Positions 33,287 through 41,837 of a stretch of 64,000 nt of DNA are shown in pieces. Positions within the stretch are counted from its first letter, which is position 1; the number at the start of each line of letters is the position of its first letter. Source of the DNA: Streptomyces sp. NBC_00539 (GTDB taxonomy: Bacteria > Actinomycetota > Actinomycetes > Streptomycetales > Streptomycetaceae). A program made the position numbers and the translations under genes. The notes below the pieces were generated by a model. It searched no databases. It was not told where the DNA came from and was given only the letters and a program-made list of their open reading frames with translations. The stretch spans positions 930,001-994,000 of the forward strand of contig NZ_CP107811.1 of the NCBI RefSeq assembly GCF_036346105.1, given 5' to 3'.

Positions 33287-33829
33287 TCAGAGCGGGAGGT
33301 CCTCGGCGTCGGCGCTGCGGATGCGGGCGGACATGTTGACCTCCATCATCCGCAGGGCCGCCTCGGCGAGGTCCCGGTGCAGGTGCGCGACCGCGTCCCG
33401 TACGACGGTGACCCCGAGGTGGCGGATGTGGGCGTCCAGCGCGGAGTAGAGCACGCACTGCTCGGTCGCCTGCCCGCACAGGACCAGGTGGTCGACTTCG
33501 AGTTGCCCCAGCAGGTAGGCGAGCGGTGTCTCGAAGAAGATCGAGTGGCGGGCCTTGAGCACGAAGAGGGCGTCCTCGTCGGGGATGAGCGGTTTCACCA
33601 GGTCGGCGTGCGGTCCGTCGAGTGCGGTCTCCAGGATCTCCCCGTGGTGGGAGCGCCACTGGCCGAAGTTGTCGTTGACGTAGATGACGGGGGTGCGGCC
33701 GCGTCTGGCGCGCTCCAGGAGGAGCTGGATACGGGGCACGGCCTGGCGGGCGGAGGGCAGCAGCAGCTCCGCGTCGGCGTGCTCGTACCGGTTGATCATG
33801 TCGATGACGACGAGTGCGCTGCCTGTCAT
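33287..33829 (-). CDS. Cysteine hydrolase, isochorismatase family
   Basis: A 180-residue cysteine hydrolase fold. The first strand ALVVIDMINRYEH carries the catalytic Asp, the Lys lies in VLKARHSIFF, and the nucleophile in LCGQATEQCVLYSA (the Cys near residue 121 aligns with the family). Members split amides such as nicotinamide or N-carbamoyl compounds. I chose the ATG at 33829 because the domain starts there. It lies 8 bp from the convergent DUF1360 gene. Confidence 0.87.
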   Translation of the reverse strand: MTGSALVVIDMINRYEHADAELLLPSARQAVPRIQLLLERARRGRTPVIYVNDNFGQWRSHHGEILETALDGPHADLVKPLIPDEDALFVLKARHSIFFETPLAYLLGQLEVDHLVLCGQATEQCVLYSALDAHIRHLGVTVVRDAVAHLHRDLAEAALRMMEVNMSARIRSADAEDLPL

Positions 33830-34145
33830 GTCGGGACCTCCCGTGCGTGCGCTGACCGTCCGGAGGCGCCCCTCCGGTCTTCGGCTGCTACCCGCCCCGC
33901 TCCCCGCGATGCCCGGCGCGACCACCCTCGCGCCGGGGTTTGTCCGGGCTGTGACGGGTCAGCCGCGAGGCAGGGCGTGCCGCGCGCCCCCGGCTCCCGC
34001 GGGGCGGCACGACCGGGCCGGCTTCGGCCACGGGGTGCAGGGCACGTACCTGCACGTGAGGGGAATCGCGCACACATGCGGCTGGTCCATGGCCCGTTGG
34101 GGGCGGTCCGCGGTGCGGCTCGGGGAGGGCCGGGGATGAACCGGC
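33830..34145. other. 316-bp gap between hydrolase and amidotransferase genes
   Basis: I see no credible gene here; short frames on both strands lack a ribosome binding site and look random. The one notable element is the palindromic motif at 34043-34058, which is shared with the promoter region of the alcohol dehydrogenase gene. Confidence 0.6.
34043..34058. promoter_or_regulatory. CACGTACCTGCACGTG motif, copy 1
   Basis: CACGTACCTGCACGTG at 34043-34058 has inverted CACGT/ACGTG ends. Its first 12 bases recur exactly at 36895-36906. It lies about 214 bases upstream of the cysteine hydrolase start and just past the amidotransferase stop region, so its target is unclear. Confidence 0.4.
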
Positions 34146-34988
34146 TCACGGAGGCTCGGGGATGAAGGGCAGGTACTCCTCCTCTTCCTCGCCGGTGGGG
34201 AGGACGACATAGCTCGCCTCGGGGAGTTCGTTCCACACGCCGGGCAGGTCACCCAGCGGTTCGGAGACCACCAGGCGGGTGTCGTCGGAGACCTTCCGCA
34301 GGTAGGGCAGCTCCGGGTACAGCTCGCGGACGGTGTCGGCCCTGCTGCTGTAGAACAGCGACCGTGACCTGCGCTGGCTGGAGTAGCGGAACGCCCACAC
34401 CTTGTGCCCGTCGCTGACGGCGACCGTCATCTGGAGCGGGTCGTCGACGCCGTGTTCCTTGCCGAGGCGTTCGACCAGTCCGGCCATCCGGGCCACGGCG
34501 CCCGGCACGTCCTGGTCCAGGCCGAAGGTGACGGCCAGGTAGAACATGACCTCGGAGTCCGTGGAGCCCTCGATGGAGGGGAAGAGCGCCGGGTCGACGG
34601 CCATGTACAGGTCCCGCTGGAGCCTCTGGAAGTCGGTGATCGCCCCGTTGTGCATCCACAGCCACCGGCCGTGCCGGAAGGGATGGCAGTTGGTCTGCTG
34701 GACGGCCGAACCGGTCGAGGCGCGGACGTGGGCGAAGAAGAGCCGCGAGCTGACGTGGGCCGCCAGCTCGCGGAGGTTCTGGTTGTTCCAGGCCGGTCCG
34801 ATGTCACGGAACACCGCCGGGGTGCCGTCCCCGTGCTCGCTGTACCAGCCGATGCCGAAGCCGTCGCCGTTCGTCGTCTCGACGCCCATCCGGGCGTGCA
34901 GGCTCTGGTTGATGAGCGAGTGCTCGGGACGGTAGAGGACGGTGTCGAGCAGGACCGGTGATCCCGAGTACGCGAGCCAGCGGCACAT
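34146..34988 (-). CDS. Class II glutamine amidotransferase (EgtC-like)
   Basis: A 280-residue Ntn-type glutamine amidohydrolase. It starts MCRWLAY, so Met removal exposes Cys2, the catalytic nucleophile; that fixes the start at 34988. Typical motifs are HNGAI (in WMHNGAITDF) and the glutamine-binding NGDGFGIGWY and FAHVRAST. Its length and NTNGDG-type motifs match the EgtC/YafJ group of stand-alone amidohydrolases, which hydrolyse gamma-glutamyl amides. It lies 63 bp downstream of the iron-enzyme gene on the same strand, so it may be the last gene of that operon. Confidence 0.87.
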   Translation of the reverse strand: MCRWLAYSGSPVLLDTVLYRPEHSLINQSLHARMGVETTNGDGFGIGWYSEHGDGTPAVFRDIGPAWNNQNLRELAAHVSSRLFFAHVRASTGSAVQQTNCHPFRHGRWLWMHNGAITDFQRLQRDLYMAVDPALFPSIEGSTDSEVMFYLAVTFGLDQDVPGAVARMAGLVERLGKEHGVDDPLQMTVAVSDGHKVWAFRYSSQRRSRSLFYSSRADTVRELYPELPYLRKVSDDTRLVVSEPLGDLPGVWNELPEASYVVLPTGEEEEEYLPFIPEPP

Positions 34989-35051
34989 CGGCGGCACCCC
35001 TTTCAGCACATGGTTCGAGCCTAACGCGGCGGGCGGTGGCGGGCCCGGCGG

Positions 35052-36065
35052 TCACAGCGGTGTCCGCAGCGCGCTCGCCCCCCGTCGCCACCGCTCCAGC
35101 AGCAGGGCCCCGAGGCGGTCCTCCAGCAGGACGGTGGCGTCGGCGCCGAAGGCGATGTCGCCCTCCAGCGCGGGCTCGTCCTCCAGCAGGCCCGCGATGA
35201 CCTCACGGCGTACGAGCTGCTCGTGGACGGCGTCGGCCTCGACGTGCTCGGCGTAGAAGTGCTCGGCGGCGGCCCCCGCGTCCAGGCGGCGCATCGCCGC
35301 CGCCATCCGGCGCGAGCCCGGTGAGGAGGTGACCTCGACGCAGGCGAAATGGCCCACGAGCGCTCCGCGCAGCGCCCGGTGCAGGCCGAACAGGGACATG
35401 AGGTTCACGGTCGCGAGGGCCTCGGCCGGGGCGGCGTCGAGGTAGTGGCCGTAGTCCGTGTCCAGCCCCAGGTCCGCCATCAGGCGGGCGAAGAGCTCGG
35501 CGTGCACGCGGTCGGCGTGTCCGGCGCCGAACTCGTCGTACTCGATGGCGACCATGGCGGCCTTCGCGCGCCCGCGCAGGCGCGGGATGACCCACACGTG
35601 GGGGTCGGCCTCCTTGAGGTGGTACAGGGAGCGCAGGGCGCAGTACTCGCGTACCTGCCCGAGTTCCCCCTCGTGCTCCAGGTAGCCGCTGACGCTGCCG
35701 GAGTGGTCGACCGGCTCCAGCAGCAGTTCGCCGAAGGCCTGGTCGACGGTGCGGCCGCCCGGCGCGTCGGCGCGCAGGGCGGCCAGGAAGCGCTGCTCCA
35801 GGGCGCCGCGCAGGGCGAGCAGCCCCGGGTCCCACTCGCGGCTGTCGTCGACCCCCTCGAAGCCCCGGTAGTGGAGTTCGTAGAGGAGGTAGAGGGCCAG
35901 GTGCAGGTCGTCCCCGTACGGGTCCGCGCCGTGGGCGGCGGCGGGGTCGGGGAGCGGGGCGGCCGGGTCGGGCAGGGCGGCGGCCACCGCTGCCGAGAGG
36001 GGGCCGCGCGGGGGCGGGAGCCGGCGGGCGGTGGACGGGTGGGGGCGGGTGGTGCTCGCCGTCAC
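35052..36065 (-). CDS. Heme-oxygenase-like iron-containing redox enzyme (HDO superfamily)
   Basis: A 337-residue helical protein of the iron-containing redox enzyme family, related to heme-oxygenase-like diiron oxidases. The first about 45 residues are Pro/Ala-rich. The likely metal ligands lie in EYDEFG (E175), RVHAELF (H188), and HVEADAVHE (H274, D278, H281). Characterised relatives oxidise amino acids, fatty acids or guanidines. The GTG start overlaps the TGA of the methyltransferase gene (GTGA), so the two proteins are made together. The actual substrate is unknown. Confidence 0.83.
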   Translation of the reverse strand: MTASTTRPHPSTARRLPPPRGPLSAAVAAALPDPAAPLPDPAAAHGADPYGDDLHLALYLLYELHYRGFEGVDDSREWDPGLLALRGALEQRFLAALRADAPGGRTVDQAFGELLLEPVDHSGSVSGYLEHEGELGQVREYCALRSLYHLKEADPHVWVIPRLRGRAKAAMVAIEYDEFGAGHADRVHAELFARLMADLGLDTDYGHYLDAAPAEALATVNLMSLFGLHRALRGALVGHFACVEVTSSPGSRRMAAAMRRLDAGAAAEHFYAEHVEADAVHEQLVRREVIAGLLEDEPALEGDIAFGADATVLLEDRLGALLLERWRRGASALRTPL

Positions 36066-36838
36066 GGGTGGATCCTCCTCAGGGGCCGGTGGGCGTCGCG
36101 GGGTGCGCGGGCCCCGCGGGGTTCCGTGGTGTCGCGGAGCGGGTGGGTGCCGGGCGCGCCGGCGCGGATGACGACCAGTTCCTCCGTCGTCTCGTCCGGC
36201 CCCAGCAGGCCCTGTTCGCGCAGCCACGGCAGCCGGGAGCGCAGCACCGGGCCGAAGGGGATGCGGGTCCGGTCCACGACCTCGGCCCGCATCCCGGCGG
36301 CGGTCAGCCGTTGCAGCGTCCTGTCGGTGCCGCACAGGGCCGAGTGGACCATCAGCAGGGTGCCGTGCGGCTTGAGCAGGGCGGGGGCGGTGGAGCAGAT
36401 GCGGTCCACGATCTCGCGCCCGTCGTTGCCCGCGTCCCAGGCGCGGGCGGGCCCACGGGCGGGCAGCCCCGGGTCCGGGGCGGGTACGTAGGGCGGGTTG
36501 CTGATGACCAGGTCGAAGGTGCCCAGAGCCTCGGCGGTCGCCACGCTCCCCCGGCGGACGGTGACCGGCTGCCGCATCCGCAGGGCGTTCAGGCGTACGG
36601 TCAGAGCGGCGCGCCAGGAGATGTCCACCGCGGTCACCCGGGCGCCCCGGCGCGCCGCGTACAGGGCCAGCGCGCCGCTGCCGGTGCAGACGTCCAGGAC
36701 GTCCATGCCCGGTGCGACCTCGCTCCCCACGGCTTCGGCCAGGAGGCAGGTGTCCTCCTGGGGGGCGTAGACCCCGGGAAGGGTCCACAGGCGGGCGAAT
36801 TCATGGCGCGCCCGTGGGAATCCGAGGCTCAGCGACAT
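36062..36838 (-). CDS. HemK-like methyltransferase (N5-glutamine/adenine type)
   Basis: A 258-residue class I methyltransferase. Motif I is DVCTGSGALALYAARRG (about residue 50), and motif IV is the NPPY tetrapeptide in LVISNPPYVPAP, which marks HemK/PrmC and related N-methyltransferases that modify planar amide or amino groups. GGAGG precedes the ATG at 36838 and gives the best start. It is translationally coupled to the iron enzyme downstream, so it may act in the same small-molecule pathway, rather than on release factors as classical PrmC does. Confidence 0.82.
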   Translation of the reverse strand: MSLSLGFPRARHEFARLWTLPGVYAPQEDTCLLAEAVGSEVAPGMDVLDVCTGSGALALYAARRGARVTAVDISWRAALTVRLNALRMRQPVTVRRGSVATAEALGTFDLVISNPPYVPAPDPGLPARGPARAWDAGNDGREIVDRICSTAPALLKPHGTLLMVHSALCGTDRTLQRLTAAGMRAEVVDRTRIPFGPVLRSRLPWLREQGLLGPDETTEELVVIRAGAPGTHPLRDTTEPRGARAPRDAHRPLRRIHP

Positions 36839-36892
36839 CCAGCACCTCCGTGGTCGGTCGGTCATCGGGCGGCTACCCCGTCCCGGGCACAC

Positions 36893-36912
36893 CACACGTA
36901 CCTGCAGGTGTG
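36893..36912. promoter_or_regulatory. CACGTACCTGCA motif, copy 2, with CACAC/GTGTG ends
   Basis: CACGTACCTGCA at 36895-36906 repeats the motif at 34043. It lies within CACAC...GTGTG inverted ends (36893-36912) and includes ACCTGCAGGT. It sits between divergent starts, 63 bp before the alcohol dehydrogenase gene and 55 bp before the methyltransferase gene, so it may control either. Confidence 0.5.
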
Positions 36913-36974
36913 CGGCCGCGTGAGGTGGGGAGGCGCCGGGGAGAGCAGTCCACTTCTTCGACGGAGGCGAGACC

Positions 36975-38159
36975 ATGCGCGCATTGACCTGGCAGGGCAC
37001 GCGGGACGTGCGGGTGGAGACCGTTCCGGATCCCGGGATCAAGGACCCGACGGACATCGTCGTCAAAGTGACGTCCACCGGTATCTGCGGCTCCGACCTT
37101 CACCTCTACGGGGTCCTCGGGCCGTTCCTGGAACCGGGGGACATCCTCGGCCACGAGGCGATGGGCCTGGTCGAGGAGGTGGGCGCGGACGTGAAGACGC
37201 TGCGGCGCGGCGACCGGGTGGTCGTCCCGTTCAACGTCTCCTGCGGCGACTGCTTCATGTGCGACCAGGGCCTCCACTCGCAGTGCGAGACCACCCAGGT
37301 CCGGGAGTACGACAAGGGCGCCTCGCTGTTCGGCTACACCAAGCTCTACGGTCAGGTGCCCGGCGGGCAGGCGCAGTACGTGCGGGTGCCGTTCGGTGAC
37401 AGGCTGCCGGTGAAGGTGCCCGAAGGGCCGCCGGACGAGCGTTTCGTGTACCTGTCCGACGTCCTGCCGACGGCCTGGCAGGCGGTGGAGTACGCGGCCG
37501 TCCCGCCGGGCGGCAGCGTCGCCGTCCTCGGTCTGGGGCCGATCGGGCAGATGGCCGCCCGGATCGCCCTGCACCGTGGGGCCCGGCTGGTCATCGGCGT
37601 GGACCTGGTGCCGGCCCGGCTGGAGCGGGCCAGGTCGTCCGGGGTGCACGCGCTGGACCTCAAGGAACACGGCAAGCAGCTGGTGGGGGCCGTCCGCGAC
37701 CTCACCGACGGCAGGGGCCCGGACTCCGTGATCGACGCGGTGGGCATGGAGGCCCACGGCGCTCCGCTGGCGTCCGCCGCGCAGCGCTTCACGGGGCTGC
37801 TGCCGGACGCCGTGGCGCGGCCGCTGATGGAGCGGGCCGGGGTGGACCGGCTGACGGCCCTGCACACCGCGATCGACCTGGTGCGCCGGGGCGGCACCGT
37901 CTCCGTGTCGGGCGTCTACGGCGGCGCGGCCGACCCGATGCCGCTGCTGACCATGTTCGACAAGCAGATCCAGCTGAGGATGGGGCAGGCCAACGTGAGG
38001 GCCTGGGTGGACGACATCCTGCCGCTGCTGGAGGACTCCGACCCGCTGGGCGTCGAGGGCTTCGCCACGCACACCATGCCGCTCGACGAGGCGCCCCGGG
38101 CGTACGCCATGTTCCAGGCCAAGGAAGACGGCATGATCAAGACCCTGCTGCAGCCCTGA
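36975..38159 (+). CDS. Zinc-dependent alcohol/formaldehyde dehydrogenase
   Basis: A 394-residue medium-chain dehydrogenase. The catalytic zinc site includes C38 in GICGSDLH and H60-E61 in GHEAMGLVEE. The structural zinc ligands C90, C93, C96 and C104 are all present. The NAD(H) fold has GLGPIGQMAA at about residue 185. An insertion after residue 250 is typical of glutathione-independent formaldehyde dehydrogenase relatives. GGAGG-like sequence precedes the ATG. It is divergent from the HemK-like gene and preceded by the shared palindrome. Confidence 0.9.
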   Translation: MRALTWQGTRDVRVETVPDPGIKDPTDIVVKVTSTGICGSDLHLYGVLGPFLEPGDILGHEAMGLVEEVGADVKTLRRGDRVVVPFNVSCGDCFMCDQGLHSQCETTQVREYDKGASLFGYTKLYGQVPGGQAQYVRVPFGDRLPVKVPEGPPDERFVYLSDVLPTAWQAVEYAAVPPGGSVAVLGLGPIGQMAARIALHRGARLVIGVDLVPARLERARSSGVHALDLKEHGKQLVGAVRDLTDGRGPDSVIDAVGMEAHGAPLASAAQRFTGLLPDAVARPLMERAGVDRLTALHTAIDLVRRGGTVSVSGVYGGAADPMPLLTMFDKQIQLRMGQANVRAWVDDILPLLEDSDPLGVEGFATHTMPLDEAPRAYAMFQAKEDGMIKTLLQP

Positions 38160-38170
38160 ACGGGCCCGGA

Positions 38171-38210
38171 GGGTCTCCGGGGGTCTCCGGGGGTCTCAGG
38201 GGGTCTCCGG
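38171..38210. repeat. Four 10-bp tandem units (GGGTCTCCGG)
   Basis: GGGTCTCCGG repeats at 38171, 38181, 38191 (as GGGTCTCAGG) and 38201 in the gap between two convergent genes. Such arrays can vary in length by slippage. Confidence 0.8.
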
Positions 38211-38226
38211 GGCGCCCCGGACGGGC

Positions 38227-39267
38227 CTACGAGGCGAGGGGCGCGGTGGCCATCCCCGCGCCGTCCCGCAGGCCCGCGAGGAACTCCTGCACCGCCTCCA
38301 GCGCGGTGTACCGGGGCTCCCAGCCCAGTTCCGCGCGGGCCCGGGAGCTGTCCAGCAGCGGAAGCCGCAGCACCGCGTCGAACAGGTCGGGGGACGCCGG
38401 TACGGCGCGCAGCCGCCAGGCGGCGGAGAGCGCGGCCCTGACCGGGGCGGCGGGCATCCGTACGACCCGCGCCTTGAAGAGCGCCGCCAGCCGCTCCGCG
38501 TCCAGCGGGGGTTCGGCGGCGAGGTTGAACGCCCCTCGGACGGGCCGGGTGACCGCGGCGGCATAGGCGGCCGCGGCGTCGTCGGTGTGCAGCGCCTGGA
38601 GACGCAGGCCGGGGAGGTCGGGGACGACCGGGATCAGGCCCGGCCGGACCAGCCGGCCGGGCAGCAGCCGGCCCGCGAAGATCCTGCGCTGTTCGGAGGC
38701 GGCTTCCCGCTTGAACAGGAACGCGGGGCGCATCCGGACGACGCGGATGCCGGGGTGGGCGCCCTCGTAGGCGTCCAGGACCCGCTCCAGGTACGACTTC
38801 TCCCGGGTGTACGCGGCCTGCGGCCAGCCGTGGGTGGGCCAGGTCTCGTCCACGGCGCGGTCCTTGGGGCCGGGCGAGTACGCGCCGACCGACGAGGCGT
38901 GGACCAGTGCGGGCACACCCGCGGCGGCGACGGCCTCGAACACGCGGATGCTGCCGAGGACGTTGGTGCGCCAGGTCTCGGCGGGGTCGTGCGTGGGCTG
39001 GAACTTCCAGGCCAGGTGGACCACGGCGGCCGCGCCCTCGAAGAGCGGGACGAGGTCGGCGCCGCCGGGTTCGACGTTCACGGCACGCCACTCGGTGGCC
39101 TCCGGCCGCCAGGCGGGGAGCCTGCGTGCCAGTCCGAGGACGGAGCCCACCGCGGGGTCGTCCACGAGGGCCCGCACCACGCTCGTGCCGACGTTGCCGG
39201 TGGCGCCGACCACGACGACGCGCAGGCCGGCCGCAGGTCCGGATCCGGCTGGGGGTGTCGAGGTCAT
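38227..39267 (-). CDS. NAD-dependent epimerase/dehydratase
   Basis: A 346-residue extended SDR. The Rossmann motif VVVVGATGNVGTSVVRAL lies at about residues 17-33. The catalytic YxxxK is represented by YTREK near residue 150, after the SS in HASSVGAY. The C-terminal half resembles nucleotide-sugar epimerases. It uses the ATG at 39267, which overlaps the stop of the upstream HAD gene (ATGA), so the two are co-translated. The substrate is unknown. Confidence 0.87.
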   Translation of the reverse strand: MTSTPPAGSGPAAGLRVVVVGATGNVGTSVVRALVDDPAVGSVLGLARRLPAWRPEATEWRAVNVEPGGADLVPLFEGAAAVVHLAWKFQPTHDPAETWRTNVLGSIRVFEAVAAAGVPALVHASSVGAYSPGPKDRAVDETWPTHGWPQAAYTREKSYLERVLDAYEGAHPGIRVVRMRPAFLFKREAASEQRRIFAGRLLPGRLVRPGLIPVVPDLPGLRLQALHTDDAAAAYAAAVTRPVRGAFNLAAEPPLDAERLAALFKARVVRMPAAPVRAALSAAWRLRAVPASPDLFDAVLRLPLLDSSRARAELGWEPRYTALEAVQEFLAGLRDGAGMATAPLAS

Positions 39268-39962
39268 GCCCGTCCCCTTCCCGCGCTGGGCTGCGCTTGC
39301 GGTACCCCGGCGAACGGACTGTCGTCCAGCCGGGCGAGCAGCTCGGCCGGGTCCGCGTACACCGCGCGGGCCCCGGCCTCCTCCAGGTCGCGGCGGGCGA
39401 TGCCGCCGCACAGCAGGCCCACGCAGGCCACCTCGGCCCGTGTCGCCGCCTTCATGTCCCACACGCTGTCGCCGACGAACACGGAGGCGTGGGCGGGCGC
39501 GTCGGCGAGGTCGAGTGCGTGGTGCACCGGGTCGGGCGCCGGTTTGCCCTCGCTGACGTCGTCGGCGCTCGCGGTGGCGGTGATGGCGTCGTCCGCTCCG
39601 ATCGCCCGCCGCAGCGCCTCCAGTTCGGTGCTTCCGGCCGAGGTGACCAGCACCACCCGCCACCCGCGCCCGTCGAGGGTGCGCAGCAGTTCGGCGGCGG
39701 AGGCGAAACCGGGAAGCCGGTCGAAGTAGGTCCCGTAGAGGGTGTCGTGGGCGGCCTTCAGCGCGTCGTCCTGGCCGGTGTCCCGGTCGTCGCCGAGCAG
39801 GTGGGCGATCAGGTCCTCACCGGGGAGGCCGATCGCACGGTGCACGGCGTGCATCGGCACGTCGTGACCGGCCTGCCGCAGCGCTTCCCACCACGAGGTC
39901 ACATGAAGGTGATTGGTGTCGACCAGCGTGCCGTCGACATCGAACAGGGCGGCGCGGTTCAT
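39264..39962 (-). CDS. HAD-family phosphatase (phosphoglycolate-phosphatase-like)
   Basis: A 232-residue HAD hydrolase. The nucleophile motif is FDVDGTLVDT (D8, D10), followed by a helical cap, the VVLVTSAGS motif II, the GKPAPDP Lys segment and the VGDSVWDM Asp pair. The cap type matches phosphoglycolate phosphatase and beta-phosphoglucomutase-like proteins. It overlaps the epimerase gene by four bases. The two might act on one phosphosugar, but that is inference. Confidence 0.87.
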   Translation of the reverse strand: MNRAALFDVDGTLVDTNHLHVTSWWEALRQAGHDVPMHAVHRAIGLPGEDLIAHLLGDDRDTGQDDALKAAHDTLYGTYFDRLPGFASAAELLRTLDGRGWRVVLVTSAGSTELEALRRAIGADDAITATASADDVSEGKPAPDPVHHALDLADAPAHASVFVGDSVWDMKAATRAEVACVGLLCGGIARRDLEEAGARAVYADPAELLARLDDSPFAGVPQAQPSAGRGRA

Positions 39963-40032
39963 AGGTTTCCTCCCGTACGGCCGGTGTCCCGGGCGCGGTG
40001 TGGGCGGTCGGCGACCGGGACCCGGCCGGGGT

Positions 40033-40356
40033 TCACTTGCCCAGCTTCTCCTTGAGTTCGGCCTTGTTCATGGACGAGCGTCCGTGCAGGTTCTTGCGCT
40101 TGGCCTCCGCGTAGAGCTGGTCGTACGTGGGCCCCTGCGCGCCGGTGTGGGAGTGCCGGCCGCCGCGCTCTGAGGAGGACATGTCCTCCAGGGAGGTCTT
40201 GCTCGCCGTCTTCGACTCCCCCGCCCGTGCCCGTTCCTTGTTGACGGTGCGGGCGGCGATCTCCTTGGCGCGCTCGGCGCTCTCGCCGCGCTCCTGCGCG
40301 CTCTCCTTGATGTGCTCGTACTGCCGCTCGCGCTTGGGACTGGATCCGCGGGGCAT
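40033..40356 (-). CDS. Rho_N-domain small protein (plasmid-stabilisation-like)
   Basis: A 107-residue basic protein. Its first half is charged and helical (EHIKESAQERGESAERAKEI) as in actinobacterial plasmid-stabilisation-like proteins. The C-terminus (about 75-107) holds a Rho N-terminal/SAP-like helix pair (YDQLYAEAKRKNLHGRSSM, KAELKEKLGK) that could bind DNA or RNA. GGAG lies 5 bases before the ATG at 40356. It is monocistronic and its role is unproved. Confidence 0.75.
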   Translation of the reverse strand: MPRGSSPKRERQYEHIKESAQERGESAERAKEIAARTVNKERARAGESKTASKTSLEDMSSSERGGRHSHTGAQGPTYDQLYAEAKRKNLHGRSSMNKAELKEKLGK

Positions 40357-40410
40357 GGTCACTCCTTCGTTGGCATCCGTTTTCCGTGTGCGTTCTCGTG
40401 GTTTCCGGCT

Positions 40411-41703
40411 TCACCGGTGCGGGGCCCGCGGGCCCCGGGACGGCACTCCGTCGGCGCGGACCGCCGTACGCGCGCGTGCGACGACGAAACCGCTGCGCGG
40501 CCGGGTCGGTATGCGGTGGAGCGGGATCGTCAGGTCCTGTTCCGGGACCTCGCATTCCAGCGCGACGAGTGCGCCCACGATGGCCGTCAGCAGCTCGACG
40601 GCGATGTCCTCGCCCGGGCAGCGGTGCCCGGTACGGGCGTCGCCGCCGCCCTGCGGTACGAGGTCGTTCGGCGGCGGTTCGCGGCCGACGAAACGGCAGG
40701 GGTCGAAGTCGCAGGGGCCGGGCCACACGTCCGGATCGTGGTTGCGCCCGTACAGGTCCAGCAGGAGGAGACTGCCCTGGGGGACCTCCGTGTCCCGCCA
40801 TCGCAGGTCGCGGGCGGCGAGGCCGCCGACGAAGGGTGCGAACGGGTAGAAGCGGCGCACTTCGTGGGCGAAGGCCCGGGCGTACGTCCCGTCGTCCCCG
40901 CGCAGCCGCTCCCTGTGGACGGGGGCGCTGTGCAGGGCGTGCGCGGCGAAGACCGCGAACCAGGACAGGGCCACCGTGGGGCGGATGATGTTGAGCAGTT
41001 CCACCGCTGCGGTGTGCGCGTCCAGCAGGTGGCCGTCGGCGTCGCGGTGCCAGGCGACCACGGTCAGGGGAGAACGGGGCCGGCCGTCGGACGCGACCGG
41101 GGCTGCGGCCCCGCGCAGCTCCGTCACCGCGCGGCCCAGGGCCCGCTCCTGCCGCGCCCGGGCGCGGCGCGCCTTCCAGTGGCGGGGGCCGGCCGTGGCG
41201 AAGCCGTCGACCGTGGCCACGCAGTCCTCGGACAGGGAGCGCGAGGCTCCCTCGGAGAGGGGCAGGCCCACCCAGTCGCACACGGCTCCGGCGAGGACGG
41301 CGGCCACTTCGTCGAACAGGACCACCTCGCGCCCCTGCCAGCCCGCCACCGCGCGCGGCCAGCGCGCGGTGAAGCGTTCGGTGAGCGCGGCGATGCCGCC
41401 CTCGGTCATGAGGAGCGAGACGAACATGTCCTTGCGGACGCGGTGGCGGACTCCGTCGAGGGTGTGCACCGCGCCCCGGCCGAACAGCGTGTCGAGGACG
41501 GGCCCGGGGAGGGCGCCCTCCCGCAGGACGCGCTCGTCGTCGTAGAAGAACTCCACCGATCCGGGCCCGTCGAGGACGACCGTGCGCCGGCCCATGAGCC
41601 GGGTGACGACCGGTCCCTCGCCGGCGCGCTCCTGCAGACCGGGCAGCCAGGCGTAGCCGCGGGCCAGCAGTGAGGCGGTGCTGTCGATCACGGAAGTGAA
41701 CAT
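40411..41703 (-). CDS. CYP152-type cytochrome P450 (peroxygenase)
   Basis: A 430-residue P450 of the CYP152 group, which uses hydrogen peroxide to hydroxylate or decarboxylate fatty acids. The heme thiolate is C362 in GHRCPGE. The acid-alcohol pair of ordinary P450s is replaced by Arg-Pro in LLNIIRPTVALS (R241-P242), as in BSbeta (R242-P243, C363). The Arg should bind the substrate carboxylate. No partner reductase or ferredoxin gene is needed or seen nearby. It is divergent from a small disordered protein gene. Confidence 0.9.
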   Translation of the reverse strand: MFTSVIDSTASLLARGYAWLPGLQERAGEGPVVTRLMGRRTVVLDGPGSVEFFYDDERVLREGALPGPVLDTLFGRGAVHTLDGVRHRVRKDMFVSLLMTEGGIAALTERFTARWPRAVAGWQGREVVLFDEVAAVLAGAVCDWVGLPLSEGASRSLSEDCVATVDGFATAGPRHWKARRARARQERALGRAVTELRGAAAPVASDGRPRSPLTVVAWHRDADGHLLDAHTAAVELLNIIRPTVALSWFAVFAAHALHSAPVHRERLRGDDGTYARAFAHEVRRFYPFAPFVGGLAARDLRWRDTEVPQGSLLLLDLYGRNHDPDVWPGPCDFDPCRFVGREPPPNDLVPQGGGDARTGHRCPGEDIAVELLTAIVGALVALECEVPEQDLTIPLHRIPTRPRSGFVVARARTAVRADGVPSRGPRAPHR

Positions 41704-41837
41704 ACGCGGCGCCTACCCGCTGCGCCGCCCGGCACTCCCTCTGTTCGGGTGGGGCGCGGCGTGCGGAGGCGGCCGCCCGGGGTAGGTGGAGGGGGACGGT
41801 CCGCGAGGACCCTGCGCCGGCGACGAGGAGGCAGACG

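Noticed and set aside
33888-34073. A 61-codon minus frame in the 316-bp gap
   Set aside because: No ribosome binding site or domain, and the composition is that of random high-GC sequence.
38171-38210. Repeat array as a possible CRISPR
   Set aside because: The units are 10 bases with no spacers, and there are no cas genes in the window.
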